Part shown: piece by piece, positions 21,206 through 33,530 of the stretch
Numbering within the stretch: position 1 is the stretch's first letter
How the letters are laid out: the number at the start of each line of letters is the position of its first letter
NCBI GenBank assembly: GCA_964019135.1
Contig: OZ025265.1
Location: 24,217,143 to 24,281,142 of the forward strand
Direction of reading: 5' to 3'
Length of the DNA stretch: 64,000 nt
Source: Arenicola marina
Taxonomy: Eukaryota; Annelida; Polychaeta; Arenicolidae
Notes under the pieces: model-generated
Told to the model about the DNA's origin: nothing
Seen by the model: the letters and a program-made list of their open reading frames with translations, nothing else
The model's database searches: none
Made by a program: the position numbers and the translations under genes

Positions 21206-23595
21206 AAAGGAAGACTCCAATCTTAGGTTAGGCTCATCCAAGGAAAAGGCCATCCGACCACAATTTCACCTGGGATATATCCATTCATTTTCATTATATA
21301 AACCAGTCTACAACACCCATGGCGGCCACATTCTGTCTGGTTGCCCGTCATCTCTCGATGCGTCAGTATTCGAGCGACATTACAGACTGACAGACGGAGA
21401 TCTGCTTTCATTCTTGTGATATGGAGGTTCCTCGAGAGGTCCAAAGCGTCCCCAAACGGATAATGGAAAAAGAAAACAGGGGGAAAAACCCAAACACCAC
21501 ATGACCCTCAAATTACTGCGACTGAGAGGGTGATCAGCTTCATAGCGATGGGGAGGTGCCTCCAGAAATCAAAACAGAGTCGCCAAAGAGATAATTATAG
21601 AAGAAAAACAGGGAGAAAAAACACCAACGCCGAGGCTCTCATAGAACTGCGATTTCCGGAGAAAAAGGAACAATGAGCCTGTCACCAATGATACCAGGAT
21701 GAGACATTGAGGGAGAATATGATCAACTGTGAACGTCATTTCTGACTGAGGGAAGTCAGTAGAACCAGGCCGGACTATATTTTGGGTAGCGGAGTATTCT
21801 ACAACCTCAAATCTGTACTGTCTTTATGCCGTTTCCGGTCGCTTCTGCATAGCAGAGCCACACAAGTGACAACAAAAGCGGCGGAGATCTAATAGGTCAT
21901 CCGCCCTCAGGAGATTCAGCAAGAACGACACCTTGGGCCAATGTCTTGTAGTCGTTTAGGACACCGCTTCTAGATGGATGGTGTCATCACTGCCAACAGA
22001 ATGCCTTGCCTTGGTAATTTCACATCTATTTTGGTCAATAGCGCTGGTCGTAAGCTAACCTATATGTAAATGTTTCGTCCGACAAAACGACGGATTCACC
22101 AAGTTCCCGTTTTCCCTGATATCTTTCACCAGCGACACCTTTTTTTTCTTGTAAAAACCTTTAATCACCAGTCATCAAAGTAAGACAACGGATACTATGT
22201 TGTTATTCCTATGAAAATTACCATCTTGGTATAATCTGGCGTGAAGTGAGGGCAAACGTTTCCTAAACGTTTGACTTTGCCTGGTACAAGCTGAGTATAT
22301 GCCATGCATCCAGTCGGCCGGTGTAAGGGATCTATTTGAGGGCAGTCGGGTTAAGCACTTGCCCAGACAATGCGCCATGTAATGTTCTTAAATGATCGAC
22401 ATCGACACGAGTACCTTTGCACTCTGTTTTCACTTGGAACCTGAACGTAAAGTGGATCGTTACATTTAAAGATCCATCTCAGACTGGTAATGGATCTTGC
22501 ATCCCCCCGTCTCCTTTATCTTGGCTGCCATCTTCATCGTCTTGCTGCAGTGACTGAAGTGGACTGGTTCCAGTGCCTCCTGGCGCTCTATGTTTACCGC
22601 GGCTGATTCTGACAGCGCATCCAGCCGAAGGGATCACCTTTAATGAGGAGCGACGCCGTGTGCGTCTCGCTGTAAGGTAAACGACCCGGTCTGAATCTGT
22701 CCCAATCCTTCCCGGGCATTGGAGTTCTGCTTGGCGTCTGAGCCCTGGCGGAATTCACCTAAGAAATGGGAAAGCTAATGCGTGGAGAAAAGCTAGTGTG
22801 TGAGGACTGACCTGAGACAGAGAGTGAAATAAAATGATGAATGGCAATATTAATAGCACTGGGGTCGTTCACCGTTAAACGTCTAGACATTAGCGGTGTG
22901 GGGACCTTTGGGGTGATGAAATGTCTAAAGGCTTCGGTTGAGTGATGTATACCTACCATCCGGTCATCATCCTATCTTATCTTATCCTCTCCAACCCACT
23001 AAAGGTGACTGATGAGCACCCTGAATGCATTCTGTACTCTGGCCTTCTATTTTTGCCGTGGCTAGAAATACAGGACTATCTGACCATGGAAACCCTGCAA
23101 TGGAATTCTGCAGACCTTTCTGCGAAACCCAACTCCCTCTGATAACGTATGTTGTGGGCGAAGTCATACAATGCTTTTGGCGTATGATTAGATATACCGG
23201 TAATAGTATAATTTTAGGCCTACTGGCAGAGATATATGATTGCACACATAATATGGAATATATAACATGCTTGCCTACTTGCCACCACAATACGCAGTGA
23301 AATAAGCCACCGTTATAGATGGGAGGAAACAGGTGTTGAAAGTTTCACAGAGTTGTCTTGGCGACGAGGTATAATAGATCAAGAATAAGTTTGTAGCCTA
23401 ACCTAACATCAAATGTTTATTGATTTCAATGTGACCACTAAACTTAGACACTAACTCTCTAGATTAAGTACATAGCATTATGGAAGATATGACGTGGCGT
23501 TATTTACCAGGGGCCGTATTCATAATCGCTACTTAGACTACGTCAATAGACTTAGCGCCAAGATATGTCGAGCGATTATCGGGATTCAAAATACC

Positions 23596-23938
23596 TAAGT
23601 TGGGGCGGGGGGGAGGGGGGCTCCCAACTTTCCGTATTCCCAGGTCAGGATAAATTAAAAGGAGAAGTCCCTGTATACAATGGAAGAGGAGGATAGATGA
23701 TATAAATTGGACATTTCCCAATTCACGATTATTTAATATTGAAGCCCTCAATTCACGATTAATGAAAATCCTCGATCACGGCGGTAGGCTAATATCCCAT
23801 TCCCAGTTCACGAAGAATTATTTTCCTCATTCCCAGTTCACGAAGAATTATTTTCCTCATTCCCAGTTCACGATGAAATGAACATCCCATAGCACAGGGC
23901 ACAGAAATACCCCTTGCCGCCCCCCCCCCCGCCCCCCA
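23596..23938. mobile_element. Nested G/C-tract element inside M1
   Basis: This is similar to 58930-59215: a G-rich start, a block with 'aattaaaaggagaa' and 'atgatataaa', repeats of 'ttcacgattaatgaaaa', and a C-tract end 'ccttgccgccccccc'. It is bounded by G and C runs, so the edges are approximate. Confidence 0.55.
23798..23880. repeat. 30-bp tandem repeat, about 2.8 units
   Basis: Units begin 'cccagttcacgaagaattat' and continue 'tttcctcatt'. Two and a fraction copies lie in tandem; the last is altered (acgatgaaatg). Confidence 0.85.
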
Positions 23939-24584
23939 CTAAGTTGTGGTTGTGCTCATGGTCCTGATCGCATGCAAAAATAATTTAGCATTTTCTCAAT
24001 ATTCTTTAGAATAAAATAATTTTCAGCAATTCTACGCTTTCGGGTGAATACTCATGTATAATCGCTCGACAAATGTTCCACTTAGCGCTAAGTCTATTGG
24101 CGTAGCTTGAGTGTGGTATAGGAATACTGCCCCAGGGCCTATTCTACACTTTGGCTAAGGCTAGGCAGGATTTTCGTTGCAATGGTTAGATGATAATGAT
24201 TGGTGGAAAGGTATGTATGTCACGTTAATGCGCTGTCAACATGATGTCACCCCCACCGTCCTCGGTCCATGCCTAAATCATTTTGGCAACTGTCCGCGTC
24301 CCTCTCTGTCGCATGAACGACATCATCAGTCTCACCGTCTTCTCGCCGTCCGCGAGATAACGGCGAGATTTGTATTCCTGTCCACCTTCAGGCTCCCTTC
24401 TTGCCGTCAATATTTTCTCCAGATATATCAAAGTAACGAGTCGTCTGGGCGACGAACCTGCCGGGGTCATCAGTGGCAGCCTACAGCAGCCATATCATGT
24501 CACATACTGGCATCGTCGGAATGTCGCAGAACCAGTCGACAGCGGCAGCCAGTTAGGACTAGATCCACGCAATGATGGGTCCTA

Positions 24585-24809
24585 CGATTGGTTGGTTGTA
24601 TATTCAGGACGCTTTGACCAATTCTGGTCATATCGCGATAATGGTAGAAGGGAGAGTGGAGCCATGTTCCCAGGGTAACCCGCTACTCTTTGCAAAGAAG
24701 GACATGGGATCTCTATCCCACGAACACACATGCATAGCACACAGCGGGGCGCGAACCACCGATCCACGTGACGTTAGGCTGAATGCCAGCGCACTTACCC
24801 ACATCCAGG
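24585..24809 (-). mobile_element. SINE-II copy in R1 copy B
   Basis: Closely similar to 5249-5479 and at the same place in R1. Read on the minus strand it has GGTTCGCGCCCC (B box), the body block 'GGGATAGAGATCCCATG', 'GGGTTACCCTGGGAACATGG', and the tail CAACCAACCAAT. Confidence 0.75.
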
Positions 24810-24959
24810 ATGTATGGTATGGTGCTATACGAATAACCTTGTTGCGGTTTTCTAAAAAGTTCGTGTATCCTCCGTGTGTCGAACCCAGATGACATACTGT
24901 CCCAAGAATCCGGATAACCCACTCCAGAAAGAAAAGAGAAGAACTGACAGGCAAGCTCA

Positions 24960-27190
24960 ATCATTGGTCATGTCCTCACGGATTCTGGGTTGTATTTGGC
25001 TCCTATCCAGTGATGTTTTCTTTTTATTTCACTATAATGCACTTATAAATCATACAAAGCAGGAATGGAAGAGAACATACGCAGTAAACCCCCAAAAACA
25101 TGACATTATTCGCTTAGTGTGGCATAGAGTTTGATAGTGGTCTCCATTTCTTATAAAACATGTCTGTACTAAAAGTTCAGCTTCCTTTCTACCGCACTCT
25201 TTTCGAGCATATAGTAATGCTTGATATAGTTTTTCACAGCCTGAAAACCTGGAACCGTGTTTGACCACTTGCAGTAATATATGTATGTTTTAACAATTAA
25301 AGTCAAGTGATTAATAAGTTGGCTATTTGGGGACAAAACTACTCCAAACATACTTGATATTAGTGTAAATCGGGTACATATGGTCTGGGCTGATGCGGAC
25401 TCGAGCCAACGTTCTAACTCATGCCAAATGGGTCTCACCTACGGGCATTCAAAGAGAAGGTGTTCAATTGTTTCTGACGAAAAAAACTGAGCAGAAAACA
25501 CATAGCTCTGAAGTAGCTAATATACTTTTGTACAAGAATCGATTTGGATTAAAGCTCTTTGCAAAACTAAAAACACTGGAAACTCCGAGTCTTCTCGTCT
25601 ACAGTAGCCTTTGATGCTCCAGTATATATATCACACCATTTACTTTTATCAATTTCTACTCCTAACACCTCTGACCACTTACTTGTATTGTTCGTGGCAT
25701 ACTGTAAGGACTTCACCAAAATGTTGTGAACCTGATTACATAAGCGTGTTGACGTAGATATATAGTTTTAAAAGGTTTGTGGCACATCTAGTAACTGATG
25801 TTCCTTATTTAAACATTGGTCTCGCCATTCTTTTGGGATGGTATGCATTATTCCATAGAAGTCAACAAAGTTAATACTAATGCTATATTTATCTGTAAAT
25901 TCTTTCCAGCCTAATAGCGACCCTTCATTGTTCACAAGGTCGTTCATGTAAGTTACACCTTTCTCTATGATATATTTGTCTCCTTATTAGGTTTTTATTT
26001 TTCATAAAGTAAGTGTCGTTCTAAAACATTCTCATTTGAACCATTGTACATGCTATTATTTAGGTTCAGACAGGCTCTGAAAACATCTGCCCAGAAAGGG
26101 GGGTTGCATATATTAACAAAATACCTCAGTGACTTCGTATCTAGCTTCCAAAGGGAGCACGTTCGCTGCAAATCGTGCTGCAAAACAAATCTTGCCATGC
26201 TCCACCATTCACAATAATTTTTCTGACCCATGACATTTTGACGGCATCTAAGAAGGATGGAATATGAGGCAGCTTTATACCTCCATTTTTTTCCCTCTTG
26301 GACTAGCCTCTTAAGGGAAACCTTGATTTTTTTGTTTCTCCAAATAAAAGCCGGTATGGCATGGTTCAGCCGATCAATATAGTGTTGCCCTGGGTTTGAT
26401 AAGAGAGTCATGAGATGTATATGTTGCCCTCCCCTCACTGATATATTTCGTTCTCCGTATAAATTTAGTACACTTTCAAATGCAGCCAATTTGGGTTCAT
26501 AATTCAAGCTTACAATAGTCTGAAGCTCGTTGCTAAACGTTATACCTAATAATTGAAATTCATTGAACCAAATTAAAGGCAGATCTAAAAACAACCCCTT
26601 CGTGATTGGGCTACGGGGTCCCAACCAAATGCGTTCGTCTTGTCTATATTAATTTTTAATCCCGAAAACAAATAAAACAGTTTTAAAGCCTTCAAGGCAT
26701 TTCTAAGGGACACATCTCTCCCATCTAATAACAAAAAAGTGTCGCCTGCATATTGACCTATTTTAAACTCCTTTCCATCGATCATGAAACCCTTAATTGT
26801 ACAGTCGTTAACAATGGCGTTGGCTAACGGGTCAATAGATCATATAAATAGGTATGGCGACAGAGGGTCTCCCTGTCTACATCCTCGACCGAGGCGAGAG
26901 AAACTAAAAAAAAGCGCCATTGTTTATAACACAACTTTCAGAACTGTTATACAGGGTATTGTACCAACGTCTAAATTTGCATCCAAAGCCATATATCTTT
27001 AACACATGATTTATATAATGCCAACTAAGGGCGTCGAAAGCTTTTTCAAAGTCAATCAGGAGCAACATACCAGACTGTTATTTGCAATTGCATAGTGCAT
27101 GATATCGTAATCTAATCTAGTATTTTCTCCAATGTATCTCCCCGTTGGAAATATATCGCTGAGCAATTTTAATGCTCACAACGAGTCCCT
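24960..27190 (-). pseudogene. LINE (L1/Tx1-like) ORF2 relic
   Basis: On the minus strand this holds a broken reverse-transcriptase frame. About 26785-26990 contains GRGCRQGDPLSPYLFI and a SIDPLANAI block. 26585-26785 contains IGQYAGDTFLLLDG and FSGLKINIDKTNA, where the catalytic YADD appears as YAGD. 25995-26624 continues with FQLLGITFSNELQ and IPAFIWRNKKIKVSLKRL. 25169-25438 is the C-terminal tail (IWHELERWLES, LTLIVKTYIYYCK). There are stops and frame changes between the pieces. The N-terminal endonuclease is missing (5' truncation). An AATAAA-containing A-rich stretch lies near 25020-25040 on the minus strand. It is dead: the altered YAGD and stops exclude function. Confidence 0.85.
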
Positions 27191-27287
27191 TTTCAAACAG
27201 CCAAACCTTTACACAAAAATTAAAGTCCTATCACAAATAAAAAAATTATGATCTCCCCACGTGCCTACGAAATACACTCACATAATA

Positions 27288-28520
27288 CGCCCCACGCCCC
27301 GCCGTCCTCTCCCCACGCCCACCGTCCTCTCCCCACACCCCACCGTCCTCTCCCGAACCCCACAGTTTTCTCCCCACACCCCACCGTCCTCTCCCCACAC
27401 CCCACCGTCCTGTCCCCACGCCCCGCCGTCCTCTCTCCACGCCCCGCCGTCCTCTCTCCACGCCCCACCGTCCTCCCCACGCCCCGCCGTCCTCTCCCCA
27501 CGCCCCGCCGTCCTCTCCCCACGCCCCGCCGTCCTCTCCCCCCACCCGACCGTCCTCTCCCCACGCCCCGCCGTCCTCTCCCCACGCCACACCGTCCTCT
27601 TCCCACCCCCACCGTCCTATCCCCACACCCCACGTCCTCTCCCCCCACCCGACCGTCCTTTCCCCACGCCCCGCCGTCCTCTCCCCAGGCCCCGCCGTCC
27701 TCTCGCCACGCCCCACATTCCTCTCCACACGCCCCACCGTCCTCTCCCCGCCTTCCACCGTTCTCTCCCCACGCCCCACGTCCCGTCTCCCCACCCGACC
27801 GTCCTCTCCCTACGCCCCACAGTCTTCCCCCCACGCCCCACCGTCCTCTCCCCACCCCCACTGTCCTCTCTCCACCCTCCACCGTCCTATCCCCACACCC
27901 ACCGTCCTCTCCCCACCCCCACCGTCCTTTCCCCACCCTCCACCGTCCTATCCCCAGACCCCACGTCCTCTCCCCCCACCCGACCGTCCTCTCCCCACGC
28001 ACCGCCGTCCTCTCCCCACGCTCCGCCGTTCTCTCCCCACACCCCACCGTCCTCTCCCCACGCCCCACCGCCCTCTCCCCAGGCCCAACCGTCCTCTCGC
28101 CACGCACCGCTGCCCTCTCCCCAGGCCAAACCGTCCTCTCCCCACGCCCAACTGTCCTCTCCCAACCCCCACTGTCTTCTCCCCACCCTCCACCGTCCTA
28201 TCCCCACACCCCACGTCCTCTCCCCCCACCCGACCGTCCTCTCCCCACGCCCAACCGTCCTCTCCCCACGCCCCGCCGTCCTCTCCCCACACCCCACCGT
28301 CCTCTCCCCACCCCCACTGTCCTCTCCCCACCCTCCACCGTCCAATCCCCACGCCCCATATCCTCTCCCCCCACCCGACCGTCCTCTCCCCACGCACCGC
28401 CGTCCTCTCCCCACGCCCCGCCGTCCTCTCCCCACGCCTCGCCGTCCTCTCCCCACGCCCCACCGTCCTCTCCCAACACCCCTCCGTCCTCTCCCCACTT
28501 CCCGCCGTCTTCTCCCCACT
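27288..28520. repeat. 21-bp C-rich minisatellite
   Basis: About 59 units of a 21-bp repeat with core CCGTCCTCTCCCCACGCCCC and many variants. Its length is a multiple of 3, which creates frames of up to 525 codons rich in PSSPHAP on the plus strand and in GRGERT on the minus strand. These are not taken as genes. The strong strand bias (C/T on one strand, G/A on the other) could favour unusual DNA structures. Confidence 0.95.
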
Positions 28521-28530
28521 ATTCGTGGGG

Positions 28531-28531
28531 A

Positions 28532-28572
<41 letters not shown>

Positions 28573-28575
28573 TAT
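28531..28575. repeat. (TA)n microsatellite
   Basis: A run of about 20 TA units with one C interruption, directly after the 21-bp minisatellite. Confidence 0.95.
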
Positions 28576-29426
28576 CCCCGCTCTGGAAAAGTGAGATATT
28601 TTATCTCCCCGTTCCATTTCCTTTCACTGCCTCACACCAAGGATCTGAGGCCTATCACTGCACTCAATCGGTGTGGATAGGGCATGCTGCATGGAATTCT
28701 GAACCTTCTCGCCCCCTTATGCCCCCCACCCCCCCACACTCTCCGCACTCCCCGGCCCCATCACCACCGCCCCCACATGAATGCCGGACGCTCGTAGGTA
28801 AGAATCTGAGGATCGTTCGCGGAGTCGTATGTTTATAAAGCTGGATGTCAGCCGGGTGGGACTGACAGCGACATCACCTGCTGCCGTCTGTAATACACTG
28901 GGCTATGTATACGTGACCTCTGGCGGAAACACAGACCCATCAACCGCACCAGCAACTGCGCTTTTAGGTAAACGTTGACCATTACAGTGAAAGGCATACG
29001 TGGCATATGAGCCTCCATTTTCGGCAGATTAAAAGTAGTAGACTGAAACTCCTCTCTAGAATAATTTCTAAAGTTGGACAATGCCGAAAATAAGTCAGCC
29101 ACGTGTTGTGATTCTCACTACGACCTCCCGTAGCTTTATAGACGTCGACGGAGATGCGTTTTGTTGTGTGAGTTCCGCCATTGGTATACCAAATACCATT
29201 GGTATGAAAACCATTTGTTAGTCGATCGACTGTTAATCTATTGAGCAAATATCAGGCAATTACGAACGACTCTCATTTAATGAACAATGAATAATTTATG
29301 AATAATTAATGAGCAGTGAATAACTTGAAAAAATCAAATATTGTAAGGGATGAACATTTGATATCAGGGAAGATGGGGGCGGGGGGGGGGGGCTATACGA
29401 AACAGAGGACACTTTTTTTTCAGGAA
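28576..29426. other. Unassigned DNA
   Basis: No gene or repeat family recognised. A G/C homopolymer-rich piece lies at 28715-28775 and a G tract at 29380-29392. Confidence 0.5.
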
Positions 29427-29625
29427 CTTGCGCAAGATACATTTTGTTCTTAATAAACTTCAGAGCCAGATTTGTGTTGGAAAAAAAAGATAGCCCCCCT
29501 TGGATATCAATCAGTCTGTCCCTAACGCGAAAAATGTTGGCATCCAATACGCCACTGATTGTGCCAGATATATTTACAATGAAGGCGACATACAGACATA
29601 AACTACAGAGTAGATGCCATGACAC
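29427..29625 (-). CDS. Candidate first exon of a secreted protein
   Basis: On the minus strand, an open frame starts MSWHLLCSLCLYVAFIV, which looks like a signal peptide (polar start, hydrophobic core), followed by a globular-looking part (ANIFRVRDRLIDIQGGLSFF, then NTNLALKFIKNKMYLAQ). The composition then turns to proline runs coded by a homopolymer, so a coding exon, if real, would end near 29427. The only GT there is weak as a donor. I do not recognise the family. It may be chance; no partner exon was found. Confidence 0.25.
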
Positions 29626-30291
29626 AAGAGGAAGTGGAAGGGTCGCTTAGGACTACGTGTCATTGTAATTCAGTTAACTTTGCTGTTACAAACACGTTCA
29701 ATAATTAATTTATTCATAAATTGGTATTAATTCTCATCACTGCTGTTACAAATGCCATGTCCGCGCAGTTTTGCGCAGTTTTACGTAAGACATGCAGCAT
29801 TTATTGTGCATGTATAGGGTCAATGGAGTATTAATTAATGAGGAATTCGCTATATGAATTGATGATTCGCAGTTTCAATCTATCGACAACAGTCAGTTTA
29901 TGCATAATCCATCTATTCAGACAACTAAAAGTAGTGAATCTATATAACATTTCTTTTGGAATAATAATAGGAAAGTTTCGATATTTAAATTTGGCTATCT
30001 GTTGCATCTTAGCTTCAATTGGGAGTTTTATTGATCGTGGATGATTTCTTGTCAGCGTCATCAGTTATATACCCTTCAGCTGGCGTAACGAAGCATAAAC
30101 TTTGACTGTTGCTATTCAACATCCAATGGGGTCACGAATTTTAGAGGACAAATCGAATCTTAAATGCCACATCAATACATCATTGTAACGTTCATAATAT
30201 TTCCTAAACTTTTTCATCTGTTTACGGCATCGCCATGCGGTATCTGAACAATAAATCATTTTGTGCCCTTTAACATGTAATGGCCATATGG

Positions 30292-30462
30292 TGAAGGTCC
30301 GGCATGCTGGGAGGATCAAGCGTAGAGACGAGCCATGCAATGCCAGAGGTCGGGGGTTCGCGCCCCAGTGGGTAAATGTCACTGTTTGTGCCAAACAAAT
30401 ATCCCATGTCTTTACAGAAAGCGATGCGGATTCCCCGAGGTCATGGCTCGTCTTTACCCTTT
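30292..30462 (+). mobile_element. SINE-II fragment, diverged
   Basis: Contains GGGTTCGCGCCCCAGTGGG (a B-box-like region), then 'atcccatgtcttt...aaagcgatg' and 'ccccgaggtcatggctcgtct', which align by eye with the SINE-II body. The 5' head and the tail are not clear. Confidence 0.45.
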
Positions 30463-31087
30463 ATAAATGTCAACTCATGTACGCATTCTAACATTAAAAT
30501 CCAGTGGCTAAGTTGTGCATGCAAATAAATGTATTCAAATCTTGGTTTTTTTTCTTGAAAGATAGACGCTAAGACAGCTCCGTATTGACGTTGTACGTGT
30601 GAAGATCTGCTTGACGAAATCCATATAGATTCGACCGACATAGTTCATCAAGAAAGGACTGGCCTTTAGGCAACCTCAGCGATTGTATGGGTTGCGAGGC
30701 AGTGGCTGGGTATGTATATTCTCTCGGGCGCGCCACGTGGGGTGTCTGAGATAGAATATCTGTAGTGTCTACAAACACATACCAGAGCGAGACGGCAAGA
30801 TACCTAATAACCAGGCTCAAAGGCACAGCGGGCGATTTTAATCACCCGGTCTGATTCGGATGCCGGGTTTTGAGATGCCCCTGGAACGAGTGCTAGTGAG
30901 CTGGAGTCTGAACGCACAAGGAGCTGTTGTGTGTTGTGAAAACGCATGGGTTGATATGCGGGGCTGGTGGTAAACATTGCGGATGACTTTGGGATCGCGA
31001 CGTCACATAAGGAGCGGCAGTTGCAAACAAGCACCTGTGTGTGTACGTGTATGAGAAACTGAGTGCGAGACAACAACAGAGGCAGAA

Positions 31088-31120
<33 letters not shown>
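31088..31120. repeat. (GA)n microsatellite
   Basis: GA dinucleotide run with one interruption, inside a longer purine-rich stretch to about 31190. Confidence 0.9.
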
Positions 31121-31122
<2 letters not shown>

Positions 31123-33329
31123 GGCAGGGAGGGTGATAGGGAGTGTGAGGAGGAAAGCAAGAGAGAGTGTGGAGAGGGTGGAGGGTGGGTGGCAGCGCAT
31201 AGTACCGGAGGGAAACCTTTTCGGCAATACGATTAGATCAATACGGCGCTATAGTCTTGATCATGGCGAAACATAATTAGGCGGCATGTTTCCTCAAGGA
31301 ATATGATTATTAATCCAGTCTCGGCATATGCAGTGTATCCATATATATCAAGCGAGTCATGAGCCAAATAGTAATACATGCGTACGTTATTGTATGTTAT
31401 ATCATACAATGTTATATTGAGGAATGAAGACAATCCTTGCTTAGCACATAGTTTGGCACAACATGAGCAATTCTTACTGAGGTAATATGATTAGGATGAT
31501 ATTGCCATAACGCTAATTCTCTGAGAATGTTTAATTCTGTGATATTTTATCAGTGATGGGTTCGCGCAGTTACAGCGTTGTGAGCTTCCTGATACGTGTA
31601 ATAAACCTTCTCACCATCGCCGGACCCAGTGACGAAGGCAAGAGCCTTGCAATTGTGGCAATAAGATATATTGATAGATTGGACTTGGCATCAAGGAAAT
31701 GTCATGTTAAAACTAAGGAGCGGTTCACCGGGTGCGCTCCGATTGCTTCAACCCTCGCATTTCCCTATTAACTAAATAGTGATCTCTATCTCTTGACTTT
31801 AAAGTGCCGAGGGGAGCGTTGGGTATTTTTTGGGCCCTTCAAAAGACGTGTTTCAGCTGTCTTGTCTTCTCATGTAACATCGCTGGAAGGGAAGCCGCCG
31901 TCTCACAGCCGTTCAAAGAGGGATAGGTTAGCGAGGGGATACTATGCCAGAAAATGCAGTGTGGTGATGAAAGATGTATCTATTTAGGAGCCACGTTGGG
32001 TCTTTGCACCGGCATGGAGTCATCGGTCTGACTGACTGACTGACTTGTTTTTTTCATCTGGCTACCCGTCATCTATTAGTCAAGATTATTAACATGATTC
32101 TTTTCTTGAATAGAAATGGGTTATGGACTGAAATCGATGTAAATGTCATTAAAGCATTCAACCAGATTTTCCGGGAGAATTGAGGACAGGATGATGATGA
32201 ATTTAAGATTATGGGATTAATTTCAGTTCCGTGTTTTCATACGAACTAATACATGGAACCAGTATATAATTTTACTGAATCTTGCTAATTAAAGTCGGAA
32301 AAATATGCCTGAAAATGTCAACATCTCGATGAACAATAATTAAATTACATATTTAGTGGTTTCCGGTTCTTTGTCTGCCTCATTGGTGAGCGTCTGTTGA
32401 ATACATTGCACTGGTGGATGCGGGGTGAAAGGCAGTAAGGGTGGGGCGGGGGGGGGGGTGGACCCCTCTCTCTCTTGCTTTGATTTGGCTTCTTAATGTA
32501 TCGCTTGTGGTTTTATGGTTTGGTTTTGTATCATTTAATACGTTTACCTGCGACTGCTGATCGGATTTTGAAACAGTTTGTCATGACCGTTGAGTGCGGA
32601 ATCTATCCTACACGAGGACATATGATACTACCGCTCAACAAGCCAAATTATTTCACATAATGCTGCGCATCTGAACATTTATTCTCTTCATTTTCCAAAA
32701 GGAGATACGTTGGCGTTGCTAAAAAATACACCACGGTGATAAAAATCCTGTTTTTACCCTTGCATTGTACGTATTTATTTCTTGACGTGACGTCTTCTCA
32801 CCCCATGTGCTCCAACATGTCCGCGGATTCGATTCTGTCACTGATGGCTAATGTAACTGAAGCGGTTCGTAGATTGCGTAGCTTAGGCAGACGTTTTGGG
32901 TTTGCACCGAGCTGATGAGACCAATTGTAGTCATGAACGAGTCAGACACAGGAGTGGTTATTGAGGTCAGGACGAACGGAAGCATGGTCAGATTGGCGTG
33001 TACTTGAAATATTTTTCAGCGACATGTTTTTATGTTATAAGCATGAGATCCCATGGAGTAGTTTGTGTGGGGGATGTTCTCAAGTAACCGACGGTGGCCA
33101 CCCCTGCCGGGAATCAATAACACTTTGTAGAACAAACTGAAAAGAGATAAATCTATGCATATTATTCTGGGAGATTCCTGATCGGGTTTGTTGCAGTATT
33201 TGACCAGTATTATGATTATTCAATTCAAAGTTTCAACTAACGCACGAGTGTCGTTATTTACGTCAGGTCAAGCTTGCTCAATATAGAGCTCTTACGTGCC
33301 CCTTGGCCACCTGACCACCTAGAGAATGG

Positions 33330-33530
33330 ATCGAGGAGACAACGGCACGTGGATCGGTGGTTCGAGCCATACTGTGGCCATGTCTGTGTGGTCGCTGGAT
33401 AAAGATGTCCTTGTTCGCAAAGTGTATGGGGTTACCCCCGGGACATGGCTCTTCTCACCCTACCCCCTCCCATTGACGCGATAGGACCAAAATTGGTTAG
33501 ACGTCCTGAATACACAACCAACCAACTTGT
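33330..33530 (+). mobile_element. SINE-II copy, plus strand
   Basis: GGATCGGTGGTTCGAGCC (B box), then the body blocks 'gtcgctggataaagatgtcc' and 'ggggttacccccgggacatg', and the tail 'acaaccaaccaact'. The tRNA-like A-box half is poor. No target duplication is obvious. Confidence 0.65.

Larger units (their letters stand above)
23510..24133. mobile_element. MITE M1, about 70-bp terminal inverted repeats
   Basis: The left end 23510-23579 (GGGGCCGTATTC... to ...TCGAGCGATTAT) is an imperfect inverted copy of 24058-24133 (ATAATCGCTCGA... to ...GAATACTGCCCC). R1 copy D has a collapsed remnant at about 46530-46650 keeping mainly the right end. The family is not certain; GGGGC-type ends are found in several DNA transposon groups. 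No certain target duplication. A second element appears nested in it. Confidence 0.75.
21206..24830 (+). repeat. R1 copy B, right part
   Basis: Resumes R1 after the LTR element. 21206-21450 matches the reverse of 61860-62090, 21715-22160 matches 2880-3480, 22450-22680 matches 4600-4920 in part, 22680-23500 matches 45750-46530, and 24190-24590 matches 46690-47080. It carries MITE M1 and ends in SINE-II. Most of the relic exon is deleted; only the acceptor side remains near 22625-22670. Confidence 0.8.
29626..33319. other. Unassigned DNA with SINE-II fragment and GA run
   Basis: No coherent gene was found on either strand. The only recognisable pieces are the SINE-II-like fragment at 30292-30462, the GA microsatellite at 31088-31120, and a G tract at 32440-32460. 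Open frames are short and lack motifs. Confidence 0.55.

Noticed and set aside
27248-28838. Plus frames of 448 and 525 codons and several minus frames rich in PSSPHA or GRGERT
   Set aside because: Products of the 21-bp C-rich minisatellite; open on both strands with no non-repeat domain.
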